The notes: generated from the sequence alone by a model not told the origin. A DNA stretch of 11,314 nucleotides from Comamonadaceae bacterium (GCA_027490555.1 JAIXXW010000365.1:1-11314); one strand, 5' to 3'. Shown: positions 1-7,778, counted from the stretch's first letter. Translations and numbers: made by a program.

Positions 1-2475
1 ATCCGCGACGGCTTTGCCAGCCTGCGCAGCGACACCCAGATGCAAGGCCTGGCCGACGCGGCCCGCAGCCGCTCCGAAGCCGACTGGCTGGTGGGCATCA
101 ACGGCACGCGCGCCATGACCGCCTTCAACTCGCGCGACGGCGGCTTCTTTTTGACCACCGTGGGCCGCGTGCAAACGCCCACGCTGGCGGTGGTGGTGGA
201 GCGCGAAGAGCAGATCCGCAAGTTCGTCAGCCGCGACTACTGGGAAATCCACGCCGAGTTCGCCGCTGCCGCCGGCACTTACCCCGGCAAGTGGTTCGAC
301 CCCAAGTGGAAGAAAGAGGAAGACGCCGAAAAGAAAGCCGACCGGCGCTGGAGCGCGGCCGAGGCCCAGGCCATTGTGGATGCGGTGCGCGGCCAAACCG
401 CCACGGTCACCGAAGAGGCCACGCCCACCACGCAGGCCAGTCCCGGCCTGTTCGACCTGACCAGCCTGCAGCGCGAGGCCAACGGCAAGTTTGGCTTTTC
501 GGCCAAGACCACGCTGGCGCTGGCGCAAAGCCTGTACGAGCGCCACAAGGCCCTGACCTACCCGCGGACCGACTCGCGCCACCTGCCCGAAGACTATGTG
601 CCTGTGGCCAAGCAGACTTTCGAGATGCTGGCCGACAGCGGCATGCGCCACCTGGCCCCGCACGCCCTGACGGCGCTCAACAACAACTATGTGCGCAAAA
701 TCCCGCGTGTGTTCGACAACAAGAAGGTGTCGGACCACTTCGCCATCATCCCCACGCTGCAAGCGCCCAGCGGCCTGTCCGAGGCCGAGCAAAAGCTCTA
801 CGACCTGGTGGTGCGCCGCTTCATGGCGGTGTTCTTCCCCAGTGCCGAGTACCAGGTCACGACCCGCATCAGCGTGGCCGCAGGCCACAGCTTCAAGACC
901 GTGGGCAAGGTGCTGGTCAAACCGGGTTGGTTGGCCATTTACGGCAAAGAGGCCGCCGCCGAAGTGGAAGACGCCAAAGACGGCGACAAAGGCCAGAACC
1001 TGGTGCCGGTGCAGCCGGGTGAACGTGTGGGCGTCGAATCGGTCGAAGCCAAGGGCCTCAAGACCCGCCCGCCTGCCCGCTATTCAGAAGCCACGCTGCT
1101 GGGCGCCATGGAAGGCGCTGGCAAGCTGGTGGACGACGACGAGCTGCGCGAGGCCATGCAGGAAAAAGGCCTGGGCACACCCGCCACCCGCGCGGCCATC
1201 ATCGAGGGCTTGCTGAACGAAAAATACATGCTGCGCGAAGGGCGGGAGCTGATCCCCACGGCCAAAGCCTTCCAGCTGATGACGCTGCTGCGTGGCCTGC
1301 AGGTGGAAGAACTCTCCAGACCTGAGCTGACCGGCGAGTGGGAGTACAAGCTCGCCCAGATGGAGCAAGGCAAGCTCAGCCGCGCCACGTTCATGGCCGA
1401 GATCGCGGCCATGACCGAGCACATCGTCAAGAAAGCCAAGGAGTACGACCGCGACACCGTGCCCGGCGATTACGCCACCCTGGGCACGCCCTGTCCCAAT
1501 TGCGGCGGCGTGGTCAAGGAAAACTACCGCAGGTACACCTGCACCGGTGCCGATGGCGCCAGCGAAGGGTGTGGTTTTTCCTTTGGCAAATCGCCGGCCG
1601 GCCGCACCTTTGAGTTGGCCGAGGTCGAGCAGTTCATGCGCGACAAAAAGATCGGCCCGCTCGATGGTTTCCGCTCCAAGGCGGGTTGGCCCTTTGTGGC
1701 CGAGATGGCGCTCAAGTACAGCGAGGACGACCAGAACTGGAAGCTGGAATTCGACTTCGGCGACGACAAGAAAAACGAGGACAGCGGCGAGATCGTCGAG
1801 TTCAGCGACGAGCCCCTGGGGGCCTGCCCCAAGTGCGGCAGCCCGGTGCACCAGCACGGCAGCAACTATGTGTGCAGCAAGGCCGTGCCGACCCATGCCC
1901 AGCCCAGCCCGAGCTGCGACTTCAAGAGCGGCCAGGTCATCTTGCAGCAAGCCATCGAGCGTGAGCAGTTCAGCAAGCTGCTGAACACCGGCAAGACCGA
2001 CCTGCTCGACAAGTTTGTGAGCAACCGCACGCGCCGCAGCTTCAAGGCCATGCTGGCCTGGAACCCCGAAGAGGGCAAAGTGACTTTTGAATTTGAGCAG
2101 CGCGAAGGCGGCAAAAAATACCCGCCCCGCAAGGCCGCGACGAAAACACCGTTTGGCAAGGCCGCTGCCAAAAAGACCACTGCCAAAGCGCCCGCCGCCA
2201 AAAAAGCCGCCAAGACCGCCGCCCCCAAAGCCCCGCGCAAGGCGGCCGTCGGCACCTTGCAGCCCAGTGCCGCCTTGGCCGCCGTGATCGGCGAAGGCAG
2301 CTACGCCCGCACCGAGGTGGTCAAAAAAATATGGGACTACATCAAGGCCAACGGCCTGCAGGACCCGAACGACAAGCGCAACATCTTGGCCGATGGCAAG
2401 TTGCAGGCCGTTTTTGGCAAGGGCCAGGCCAGCATGTTCGAGTTGGCGGGCATCATCGGCAAGCACCTGGGGTAG
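1..2475 (+). CDS. topB: DNA topoisomerase III with C-terminal SWIB domain (5' end missing)
   Basis: Type IA topoisomerase: it cuts one DNA strand through a 5'-phosphotyrosine link and passes another strand, helping to decatenate and resolve recombination intermediates. The frame is open from base 1, so the start and most of the TOPRIM domain lie upstream; by comparison with E. coli TopB about 140 residues are missing. The motif TTVGRVQTPTLAVVVERE and the active-site motif TYPRTDSRHLP are present, with the catalytic Tyr at 559-561. Two Cys4 zinc ribbons follow, with outer cysteines at 1492-1572 and 1825-1917. Then comes a Lys/Ala/Pro-rich, histone-H1-like linker (about 2113-2247). A SWIB/MDM2-type domain (about 2251-2472) ends the protein at TAG. 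Burkholderiales topB genes often encode such long forms, whereas E. coli TopB lacks the SWIB domain. The family call is firm; the role of the tail is unknown. Confidence 0.95.
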   Translation: MRDGFASLRSDTQMQGLADAARSRSEADWLVGINGTRAMTAFNSRDGGFFLTTVGRVQTPTLAVVVEREEQIRKFVSRDYWEIHAEFAAAAGTYPGKWFDPKWKKEEDAEKKADRRWSAAEAQAIVDAVRGQTATVTEEATPTTQASPGLFDLTSLQREANGKFGFSAKTTLALAQSLYERHKALTYPRTDSRHLPEDYVPVAKQTFEMLADSGMRHLAPHALTALNNNYVRKIPRVFDNKKVSDHFAIIPTLQAPSGLSEAEQKLYDLVVRRFMAVFFPSAEYQVTTRISVAAGHSFKTVGKVLVKPGWLAIYGKEAAAEVEDAKDGDKGQNLVPVQPGERVGVESVEAKGLKTRPPARYSEATLLGAMEGAGKLVDDDELREAMQEKGLGTPATRAAIIEGLLNEKYMLREGRELIPTAKAFQLMTLLRGLQVEELSRPELTGEWEYKLAQMEQGKLSRATFMAEIAAMTEHIVKKAKEYDRDTVPGDYATLGTPCPNCGGVVKENYRRYTCTGADGASEGCGFSFGKSPAGRTFELAEVEQFMRDKKIGPLDGFRSKAGWPFVAEMALKYSEDDQNWKLEFDFGDDKKNEDSGEIVEFSDEPLGACPKCGSPVHQHGSNYVCSKAVPTHAQPSPSCDFKSGQVILQQAIEREQFSKLLNTGKTDLLDKFVSNRTRRSFKAMLAWNPEEGKVTFEFEQREGGKKYPPRKAATKTPFGKAAAKKTTAKAPAAKKAAKTAAPKAPRKAAVGTLQPSAALAAVIGEGSYARTEVVKKIWDYIKANGLQDPNDKRNILADGKLQAVFGKGQASMFELAGIIGKHLG

Positions 2476-2526
2476 TGTTCACAGGTCTGGCTTGTCATTG
2501 TGGTGGTTCCTCCGCAAGCACCCACC

Positions 2527-2557
2527 CATTGGTTGCCGCTGAAAAACCAGATGTTTT
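2527..2557 (+). terminator. Possible weak intrinsic terminator of topB
   Basis: The arms TGGTT (2528-2532) and AACCA (2543-2547) can form a 5-bp stem, plus a G-T pair, with a 10-nt loop. The sequence GATG and then six T (2552-2557) follow. The stem is short and AT-containing and the T run is offset by four bases, so this is only a candidate. It is, however, the only hairpin plus T run seen in the first 100 bases after the topB stop. Confidence 0.2.
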
Positions 2558-2798
2558 TTGCTGTGGTGCCGGGCGGCTGGATGCGTCACCTTGGGCATCA
2601 TGGCTGGATCGTTGACGAACAGGGCCAGCATTTGGATGATGCGGTGGTGTCCGGTGGTCGTGGACGCCCATGGCGGCATTCGCCTTGGGCCGCCGAAGAC
2701 CGCTTGGGGCCCGAAGCTTTGCATGGCCATCAGGCCTGCGTCGGCGCGCCCGGGTTTGTTCCGTGTGTGGGTTGGCCATGTCGGCCACTGTAGAACTT

Positions 2799-2803
2799 AG
2801 GAG
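2799..2803 (+). promoter_or_regulatory. Ribosome binding site fixing the start of the binding-protein gene
   Basis: AGGAG lies 7 nt before ATG 2811. It selects this start over the in-frame ATG at 2670, which would add 47 residues that do not resemble a signal peptide, and over the out-of-frame ATG at 2806. Confidence 0.85.
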
Positions 2804-2810
2804 AAATGCG

Positions 2811-3833
2811 ATGAAGAAAACGATCTGGGTGGCCTTGCCGATGTGGCTGGCCACCAGCCACATGGCGCAGGCACAGAGCGGAGAAATCAACATGATCTGT
2901 TCGGCGCAGGCGGCCTGGTGCAACATCCTGGCGGTGACATTTGAGAAAAGCCAGGGGGTCAAGGTGAACATGACACTCAAGGGCTCGGGGGAGGCGCTTG
3001 CACAGATCTTGGCTGAGCGCGCCAACCCCAAAACCGACCTGTGGTTTGGCGGCACCGGCGACCCGCACCTGCAAGCCGCTGAGCAAAACCTGACCCTGGA
3101 GTACAAATCGCCCACCCTGCCCAAGCTGCACGACTGGGCGCAAAAACAGGCTGCGCAATCGGGCTACAAAACGGTGGGCATTTATTCTGGGCCGCTGGGC
3201 TTTGGCTACAACACCGAGCTGATCGCCAAGAAAAAGCTGCCCATTCCCAAGACCTGGGGCGATCTGCTCAAGCCCGAATATAAGGGCGAGATCCAGTCGG
3301 CCAACCCCGCGTCCAGCGGCACGGCGTACACCATGATCGCCACACTGGTGCAACTCATGGGTGAAGATCAGGCGTTTGAGTACCTGAAGAAATTGCACGG
3401 CAACATCGCCACCTACACCCGCTCGGGCACTGCCCCGATCAAAGCGGTGGCGCGCGGTGAAGCCACCGTGTCGATCAGCTTTGTACACGACGGCCCTGGC
3501 GAAAAAGCCCAAGGCTTCCCCCTGGAAACCATCACACCGGTCGATGGCACTGGCGCGGAAATTGGGTCCATGTCCATCATCCGTGGTGCACGCAACATGG
3601 ACGCGGCCAAAAAGTTTTACGAATGGGCGCTCACCCCTTCGGCCCAGGCCCTGGGTGCGGCCACACTCCAGTTTCAGCTGCCCTCGCACAAGGACACCAA
3701 GGTCGATCCGCGCGTGCCCGACTTCCGCAAGATCAAGCTGATCAACTACGACTATGCCAAATACGGTCAGACCGCCGAGCGCCGTCGCCTGATCCAACGC
3801 TGGGAACGTGAAGTCAACAGCCTGTCACGCTGA
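2811..3833 (+). CDS. Periplasmic substrate-binding protein of an AfuA/FbpA-like ABC transporter
   Basis: A 340-residue precursor that captures solute in the periplasm and delivers it to the permease encoded next. It starts with a Sec signal peptide (Lys2-Lys3, hydrophobic core, likely cut after Ala21 in AQA-Q). Family landmarks are LKGSGE near residue 58, LWFGGTGDPHLQAAE, and a C-terminal RRRLIQRWEREV helix. Cys30 and Cys37 could form a disulfide near the mature N terminus. Proteins of this type are usually annotated as iron(III)-binding, but the adjacent tyrosine pair of FbpA is not apparent. Instead, His226-Asp227 and Glu250 (205, 206 and 229 in mature numbering) match the residues I recall for the sugar-phosphate site of Actinobacillus AfuA. 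It is the first gene of the operon and is followed by a hairpin that may lower downstream expression. The family is firm; an organophosphate or sugar-phosphate substrate is an inference. Confidence 0.9.
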   Translation: MKKTIWVALPMWLATSHMAQAQSGEINMICSAQAAWCNILAVTFEKSQGVKVNMTLKGSGEALAQILAERANPKTDLWFGGTGDPHLQAAEQNLTLEYKSPTLPKLHDWAQKQAAQSGYKTVGIYSGPLGFGYNTELIAKKKLPIPKTWGDLLKPEYKGEIQSANPASSGTAYTMIATLVQLMGEDQAFEYLKKLHGNIATYTRSGTAPIKAVARGEATVSISFVHDGPGEKAQGFPLETITPVDGTGAEIGSMSIIRGARNMDAAKKFYEWALTPSAQALGAATLQFQLPSHKDTKVDPRVPDFRKIKLINYDYAKYGQTAERRRLIQRWEREVNSLSR

Positions 3834-3838
3834 CCCAG

Positions 3839-3865
3839 CCAGGGCCTGTCGGCCGCCTGGTTTTT
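3839..3865 (+). terminator. Terminator-like hairpin (attenuator) between binding protein and permease
   Basis: CCAGGGCC (3839-3846) pairs with GGC (3851-3853) plus CCTGG (3856-3860), with a 2-nt bulge and a TGTC loop. Five T (3861-3865) follow directly. The hairpin begins 5 bases after the binding-protein stop and ends 10 bases before the permease start. Within an operon such an element usually acts as a partial terminator or as a 3' stabiliser of the upstream message, giving more binding protein than membrane components. I see the structure; the function is inferred. Confidence 0.5.
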
Positions 3866-3875
3866 CGGACCCACC

Positions 3876-6071
3876 ATGAAGACCTTGTTGCATCGTTTGA
3901 CCCGCCCGCTCATCGGGTGGGTGGTCTTGGGTGTTCTGGCCTTTGCGTGGTTGCCCTGGTACTTTCTGCAATCGCAATCTCTGCTGGAAGCTTTGTGGAG
4001 CGGCTGGGGCAGCGACAGCGTTGGCAGCGGCCTGGCACACGCGCTGCACCACGGCCGCCCTTGGCTGTGGAGTGGTTTGGTGGGTTTGGCGCTGGCCGCT
4101 GGGGCACTGCTGCTGCCGCCCGGACGCGCACAAGGCGTCTGGCTGGTGGCCGGCGCACTCCTGGGCTTGCTGGGCTTGTTGGGCAGCGGCTTTGCCATTG
4201 GCGCACCAGGCTGGGTGTTTGCCACACTCGAAGGCTGGTGGGGCCCTCTGGACAAAGGCCAGTACGGCATGGGCTGGGGCGGCGCGGTGGTGCTGCTGAG
4301 CCTGGTGGTGTTGTTGGGCGCAGGTGTGGCGCGGCTGGGTTATTTCCGTTCCGACGTGTTTGTGTCCTCGGCGGTGATGGTGTGTGTGGCGCTGCTGGCG
4401 CTGTTTGTGGTCTACCCGGTGGCGCGTTCCATGGTGTCGGCGTTCTACGACGACACGGGACTGTTTGCCCCCGGTTCGCTGGTGGACCGCTTGGCCACCG
4501 AGCGCATTTGGGGTCTGGGCTGTGTGTTCAGTCAGACCCGCTGTGGTGTGGCGTGGAACACGCTGTACCTGGCCTTGCTCACCGCAGCAGGCACCACCAT
4601 CATGGGCACGCTGATGGCCTTGTGGGCCGAGCGCGGCGGCACCCGGCTGGCGCGTCCGCTCAATGTGCTGGCCATGTTGCCCATCATCATCCCGCCCTTT
4701 GTGGTGGGATTGGGTTTGATCTTGTTGTTTGGTCGGGCGGGGTTGTACAACCAGTTCATGGAGTGGGCCTTTGGCATTGCGCCGACGCGCTGGTTTTATG
4801 GTGTGTTTGGGGTGTGGCTGGCGCAGATGTTTGCCTTCACGCCGATCGCCTTCATGATCATGCGCGGTGTGGTCCAGGGCGTGAACCCGGCACTGGAAGA
4901 AGCTGCGCAGACGCTGCGCGCGAGCCGCTGGCGCACCTTCAACACGGTGACGCTGCCACTCTTGAAACCCGGTTTGGCCAATGCTTTTCTGGTGGGATTC
5001 ATTGAAAGCATGGCCGATTTTGGCAACCCCATCATTCTGGGCGGCTCGTATGCGGTGCTGTCGACCGAGATCTTTTTTGCCATCGTCGGCGCTTCGCTCG
5101 ACCCCGGGATGGCCGCCGCGCTGGCCATGGTGCTGACCCTGTTTGCGTTGGCGGTGTTCTTTTTGCAGCGCAGTTTGCTGGGGCGCAGCAGCTTCACCAC
5201 CGTGACCGGCAAGGGCGAGGCGGGTGTGGCCATGCCGCTGCCCCATGCTGTGCGCCGCTTGTGCATGTGGGTGGTTGGGCCGTGGCTGGTGTTCACTGTG
5301 GTGGTCTATTTGTTCGCCTTTGCCGGAGGCTTTGTCAAGGTGTGGGGCCGCGACTACACGCTCACACTGGACCACTTCCGCGCGGGATTTGATCTTCAGT
5401 GGACCGAGCACGGCCTGCTGTGGGCTGGCACGGCGTGGAATTCGTTGTTCACCACCGTGACGCTGGCGGCCATGGCGGCACCACTGTGCGCCGGCTTGGG
5501 CCTGTTGATGGCCTGGCTGTTGGCCCGCACCGAATTCCAGGGCAAGGCCACGTTTGAATTTGTTGCGCTGTTGACTTTTGCCATACCCGGCACGGTGCTG
5601 GGCGTGAGTTACATCCTGGCGTTCAATGTGCCGCCGGTGGAGCTGACGGGCACTGGGCTGATCATCGTGTTGTGTTTTGTGTTCCGCAATTTGCCGGTGG
5701 GTGTACGCGCTGGCACCGCCGCATTCCAACAACTTGACCGCTCCATCGACGAGGCCTCACAGATGCTGGGCGCCAGCTCCCTGACCACATTGCGCCGCGT
5801 GGTGTTGCCGCTGATCAAGCCGGCGCTGGTGGCAGCGCTCACCTATGGCTTTGTCCGCGCCATGACCACCGTGTCGGCGGTCATTTTTTTGGTGTCGGCC
5901 AAATATGAACTGGCCACCACCTACATCATCGGCCGCGTGGGCAATGGGGATTATGGCGTTGCGTTGGCCTATTGCACGGTGTTGATTGTGTTCATGTCCA
6001 CCATCACATGGCTGCTGCAAAAAGCGGTGGGTGAGCGCCAACTTGGACGCCGCACCCCGGCCCCCTATTGA
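3876..6071 (+). CDS. Fused double-domain ABC transporter permease (AfuB/FbpB-like)
   Basis: A 731-residue inner-membrane protein carrying both transmembrane domains of the importer in one chain. An N-terminal part has about five hydrophobic segments (about 12-31, 64-82, 87-109, 133-153 and 161-182). The first BPD_transp_1 domain follows (about 225-425), then the second (about 520-725). Each domain has an EAA coupling loop that docks on the ATPase. Loop 1, at residues 342-360, reads EAAQTLRAS; loop 2, at about 626-645, reads EASQMLGAS. The usual glycine is Arg in loop 1 and Gly in loop 2. AfuB of Actinobacillus is, as I recall, also a fused chain of about 690 residues. The start at ATG 3876 has only a weak Shine-Dalgarno sequence and lies 42 bases after the previous stop. 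The gene feeds directly into the ATPase gene. Confidence 0.9.
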   Translation: MKTLLHRLTRPLIGWVVLGVLAFAWLPWYFLQSQSLLEALWSGWGSDSVGSGLAHALHHGRPWLWSGLVGLALAAGALLLPPGRAQGVWLVAGALLGLLGLLGSGFAIGAPGWVFATLEGWWGPLDKGQYGMGWGGAVVLLSLVVLLGAGVARLGYFRSDVFVSSAVMVCVALLALFVVYPVARSMVSAFYDDTGLFAPGSLVDRLATERIWGLGCVFSQTRCGVAWNTLYLALLTAAGTTIMGTLMALWAERGGTRLARPLNVLAMLPIIIPPFVVGLGLILLFGRAGLYNQFMEWAFGIAPTRWFYGVFGVWLAQMFAFTPIAFMIMRGVVQGVNPALEEAAQTLRASRWRTFNTVTLPLLKPGLANAFLVGFIESMADFGNPIILGGSYAVLSTEIFFAIVGASLDPGMAAALAMVLTLFALAVFFLQRSLLGRSSFTTVTGKGEAGVAMPLPHAVRRLCMWVVGPWLVFTVVVYLFAFAGGFVKVWGRDYTLTLDHFRAGFDLQWTEHGLLWAGTAWNSLFTTVTLAAMAAPLCAGLGLLMAWLLARTEFQGKATFEFVALLTFAIPGTVLGVSYILAFNVPPVELTGTGLIIVLCFVFRNLPVGVRAGTAAFQQLDRSIDEASQMLGASSLTTLRRVVLPLIKPALVAALTYGFVRAMTTVSAVIFLVSAKYELATTYIIGRVGNGDYGVALAYCTVLIVFMSTITWLLQKAVGERQLGRRTPAPY

Positions 6072-6075
6072 GGAG
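6071..6075 (+). promoter_or_regulatory. Ribosome binding site of the ATPase gene overlapping the permease stop
   Basis: AGGAG shares its first A with the TGA stop of the permease and lies 8 nt before ATG 6084. A ribosome terminating on the permease would stand on this site, so the two genes are probably translationally linked. Confidence 0.8.
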
Positions 6076-6083
6076 AAATCTGG

Positions 6084-7133
6084 ATGTCATCTCCACCCGC
6101 CGGTATCGAGTTTCGTCAGGTCACCAAGCGCTACAGCCCGGGCGGACCGCTGGTGGTCAAGGGCATCGATTTTGTGGTGCCCAAGGGCAGCCTGACCACC
6201 ATCCTCGGCCCCAGCGGCTGCGGCAAGACCACCACCTTGCGCATGATCGCCGGGCTGGAAAGTCCCACCGACGGCCAGATCTTGATCGATGGTAAGGACG
6301 TGACCCAGCTCGGCCCCAGTGAGCGCCAGGTGAGCATGGTGTTCCAGAGTTACGCGCTGTTTCCGCACATGACGGTGCTGCAGAACGTGAGCTATGGCTT
6401 GGAGGTCTCGGGTGTGCCGCGTGTCCAGATACACGAGCGCGCCCGCGCCGCCCTGGCCAGCGTTGGCCTTCAGGGCTTGGATGCGCGCTTTCCGAGTGAG
6501 CTCTCGGGGGGGCAGCAGCAGCGGGTGGCGGTGGCGCGCGCGCTGGTGATCGAGCCGGCGGTGCTGCTGTTTGATGAGCCTTTGTCCAACCTCGACGCCC
6601 GGCTGCGCCGCAGCATGCGCGAGGAAATCCGAAGCCTGCAGCAGCGCCTGGGCCTGACCGTCGCCTACGTCACCCACGACCAAAGCGAGGCCCTGGCGGT
6701 GAGCGACCAGATCATCGTGATGGAGGGGGGGTACATTGCCCAGGCAGGCACACCGCAGGGTCTGTACGAGCGGCCTGCCAGCGTTTTTGTGGCCGGCTTC
6801 ATGGGCGAGGCCATGCTGTTTGATGGCCAGAGTCAGGCGGATGGCAATGTCTGTGTGGGGCCGCTGCGGTTTGCGCCGCGCAATCCGCTGGCGCCGGGCG
6901 CAGTCAAAGCTGCGATCCGGCCCGAGGCATGGCGCATTGTGCCCAGGGCCGACGCGGTGTTGGGGGGGCCTTTGCTGAAACAAGCGTATTTGGGCTCGTT
7001 CCAAGAACTCACCATCGACACCGCGCTGGGTCCGGTGTTTGTGGTGAGTCCGCAGGTCGAGCGTGCATGGGTGCTTGGTGAAGAGCTGGGATTGGCTTTG
7101 GGTGACCACGGCGTCACGGTGGTGGCTGCATGA
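6084..7133 (+). CDS. ABC transporter ATP-binding protein (FbpC/PotA/AfuC-like)
   Basis: A 349-residue cytoplasmic ATPase that powers the importer; it should work as a dimer on the two EAA loops of the fused permease. All nucleotide-site motifs are present: Walker A GPSGCGKTT (42-50), Q-loop Gln88 in FQSYALFPHM, signature LSGGQQQR (140-147), Walker B LLFDEP (161-166) and H-loop His198 in THDQ. The region after about residue 240 fits the TOBE regulatory or substrate domain of the CUT1/FbpC group. The start is well placed after AGGAG, and the 3' end overlaps the phosphatase gene by ATGA. Three runs of seven G occur within the gene (6506-6512, 6725-6731, 6962-6968). The transporter class is certain; the ATPase alone does not reveal the substrate. 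Confidence 0.95.
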   Translation: MSSPPAGIEFRQVTKRYSPGGPLVVKGIDFVVPKGSLTTILGPSGCGKTTTLRMIAGLESPTDGQILIDGKDVTQLGPSERQVSMVFQSYALFPHMTVLQNVSYGLEVSGVPRVQIHERARAALASVGLQGLDARFPSELSGGQQQRVAVARALVIEPAVLLFDEPLSNLDARLRRSMREEIRSLQQRLGLTVAYVTHDQSEALAVSDQIIVMEGGYIAQAGTPQGLYERPASVFVAGFMGEAMLFDGQSQADGNVCVGPLRFAPRNPLAPGAVKAAIRPEAWRIVPRADAVLGGPLLKQAYLGSFQELTIDTALGPVFVVSPQVERAWVLGEELGLALGDHGVTVVAA

Positions 7134-7762
7134 AGCGCGAAACGGTGGTGTTTGACCTGGGGGGCGTTGTTTTCAACTGGCAGCCGCTGCGCTTGATGCG
7201 CGAGGTGTTTCCGAGCCGGGTCCTGGACGATGCGGGCGCGGCGCGTCTGATGGCCGACGTGTTCCAGAGCCACCTCCGCGGGGGTGACTGGGCGCAGTGG
7301 GATCTGGGGCTGGTGGTGCCGACCACCTTGGCCCGGCGTATCGCCCGGCGACTGGGCATGGACCCCCAGGACATCATGGCGCTGATCGACGCGCTGGCAC
7401 CGCACATGCAGGTCCAGCAAGAAACGGTGGCGCTGATTCACGAGCTCAAGTTGGCAGGACACCGCCTGCTGTACCTGTCGAACATGCCCGAAGAGCTGGC
7501 GCAGTGGATCGAGCGAGACCACCCATTGGGCGAATGGTTCGAACAAGGCGTGTTTTCAGCCCGAGTTGGCCATGTCAAACCTGACCAGGGTATGTTCCGC
7601 TGCGCTGCAGACCTGCTGGGCCTGCAGACGGCGTCCCCGGTGTTTGTCGATGACATGGTGCCCAATGTTCTGGCAGCACACGACCATGGTTGGCGGGGCA
7701 TCCCTTTTGAAAGCGCAGCCCAGACCCGGGCGCTGTTGCACGACTGGGGATTGTTGAGCTGA
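7130..7762 (+). CDS. HAD-superfamily phosphatase (YihX-like, subfamily IA)
   Basis: A 210-residue cytoplasmic hydrolase. HAD motifs in order: nucleophile Asp9 in VFDLGGVVF (motif I), Ser117 in LYLSNM (motif II), Lys150 in GHVKP (motif III), and the acidic pair Asp174-Asp175 in VFVDDM (motif IV). The helical cap lies between motifs I and II. The residue two after the nucleophile is Gly11, not the Asp of most HAD phosphatases; E. coli YihX, reported to act on glucose-1-phosphate, also reads FDLGN here. The ATG overlaps the ATPase stop (ATGA), so the gene is translationally coupled to the transporter. That suggests it dephosphorylates the imported solute or a product of it. HAD substrates cannot be read from sequence, so alternatives include general sugar-phosphate or phosphoglycolate-like housekeeping. 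Confidence 0.88.
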   Translation: MKRETVVFDLGGVVFNWQPLRLMREVFPSRVLDDAGAARLMADVFQSHLRGGDWAQWDLGLVVPTTLARRIARRLGMDPQDIMALIDALAPHMQVQQETVALIHELKLAGHRLLYLSNMPEELAQWIERDHPLGEWFEQGVFSARVGHVKPDQGMFRCAADLLGLQTASPVFVDDMVPNVLAAHDHGWRGIPFESAAQTRALLHDWGLLS

Positions 7763-7778
7763 GAACGGATGTGTTCGT

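Larger units (their letters stand above)
2476..2810. other. Intergenic region with no recognised gene, upstream of the transporter operon
   Basis: This 335-bp gap separates topB from the binding-protein gene. Short open frames exist on both strands, for example 2500-2793 (+) and 2479-2730 (-). None has a convincing ribosome binding site or a recognisable product, and the high G+C content makes such frames common by chance. The operon promoter should lie here, but I could not pick a convincing -35/-10 pair. I also saw no Fur-box-like sequence, which would be expected if the operon were iron-regulated. A small inverted repeat, TGGCC/GGCCA (2773-2787), lies just before the Shine-Dalgarno sequence. 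A decayed gene cannot be excluded. Confidence 0.5.

Noticed and set aside
1084..2466. Long open frame on the minus strand (460 codons) opposite topB
   Set aside because: It is a shadow of the topB zinc-ribbon and SWIB region; the product has low-complexity Gly/Ala/Leu composition and no family resemblance.
2479..2793. Small open frames in the topB to binding-protein gap on both strands
   Set aside because: There are no ribosome binding sites or recognisable products, and the frames overlap each other on opposite strands; I treat the region as non-coding, though a gene remnant is possible.
2670..2810. Longer N terminus for the binding protein from the in-frame ATG at 2670
   Set aside because: The extra 47 residues are Arg-rich and precede a perfect signal peptide, and the good AGGAG belongs to ATG 2811.
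3825..5732. Long open frame on the minus strand (635 codons) opposite the permease gene
   Set aside because: It lies antisense to a clearly recognisable permease; its product is rich in His, Gln, Arg and Ala, as expected from reverse reading of GC-rich code, and has no recognisable domain.
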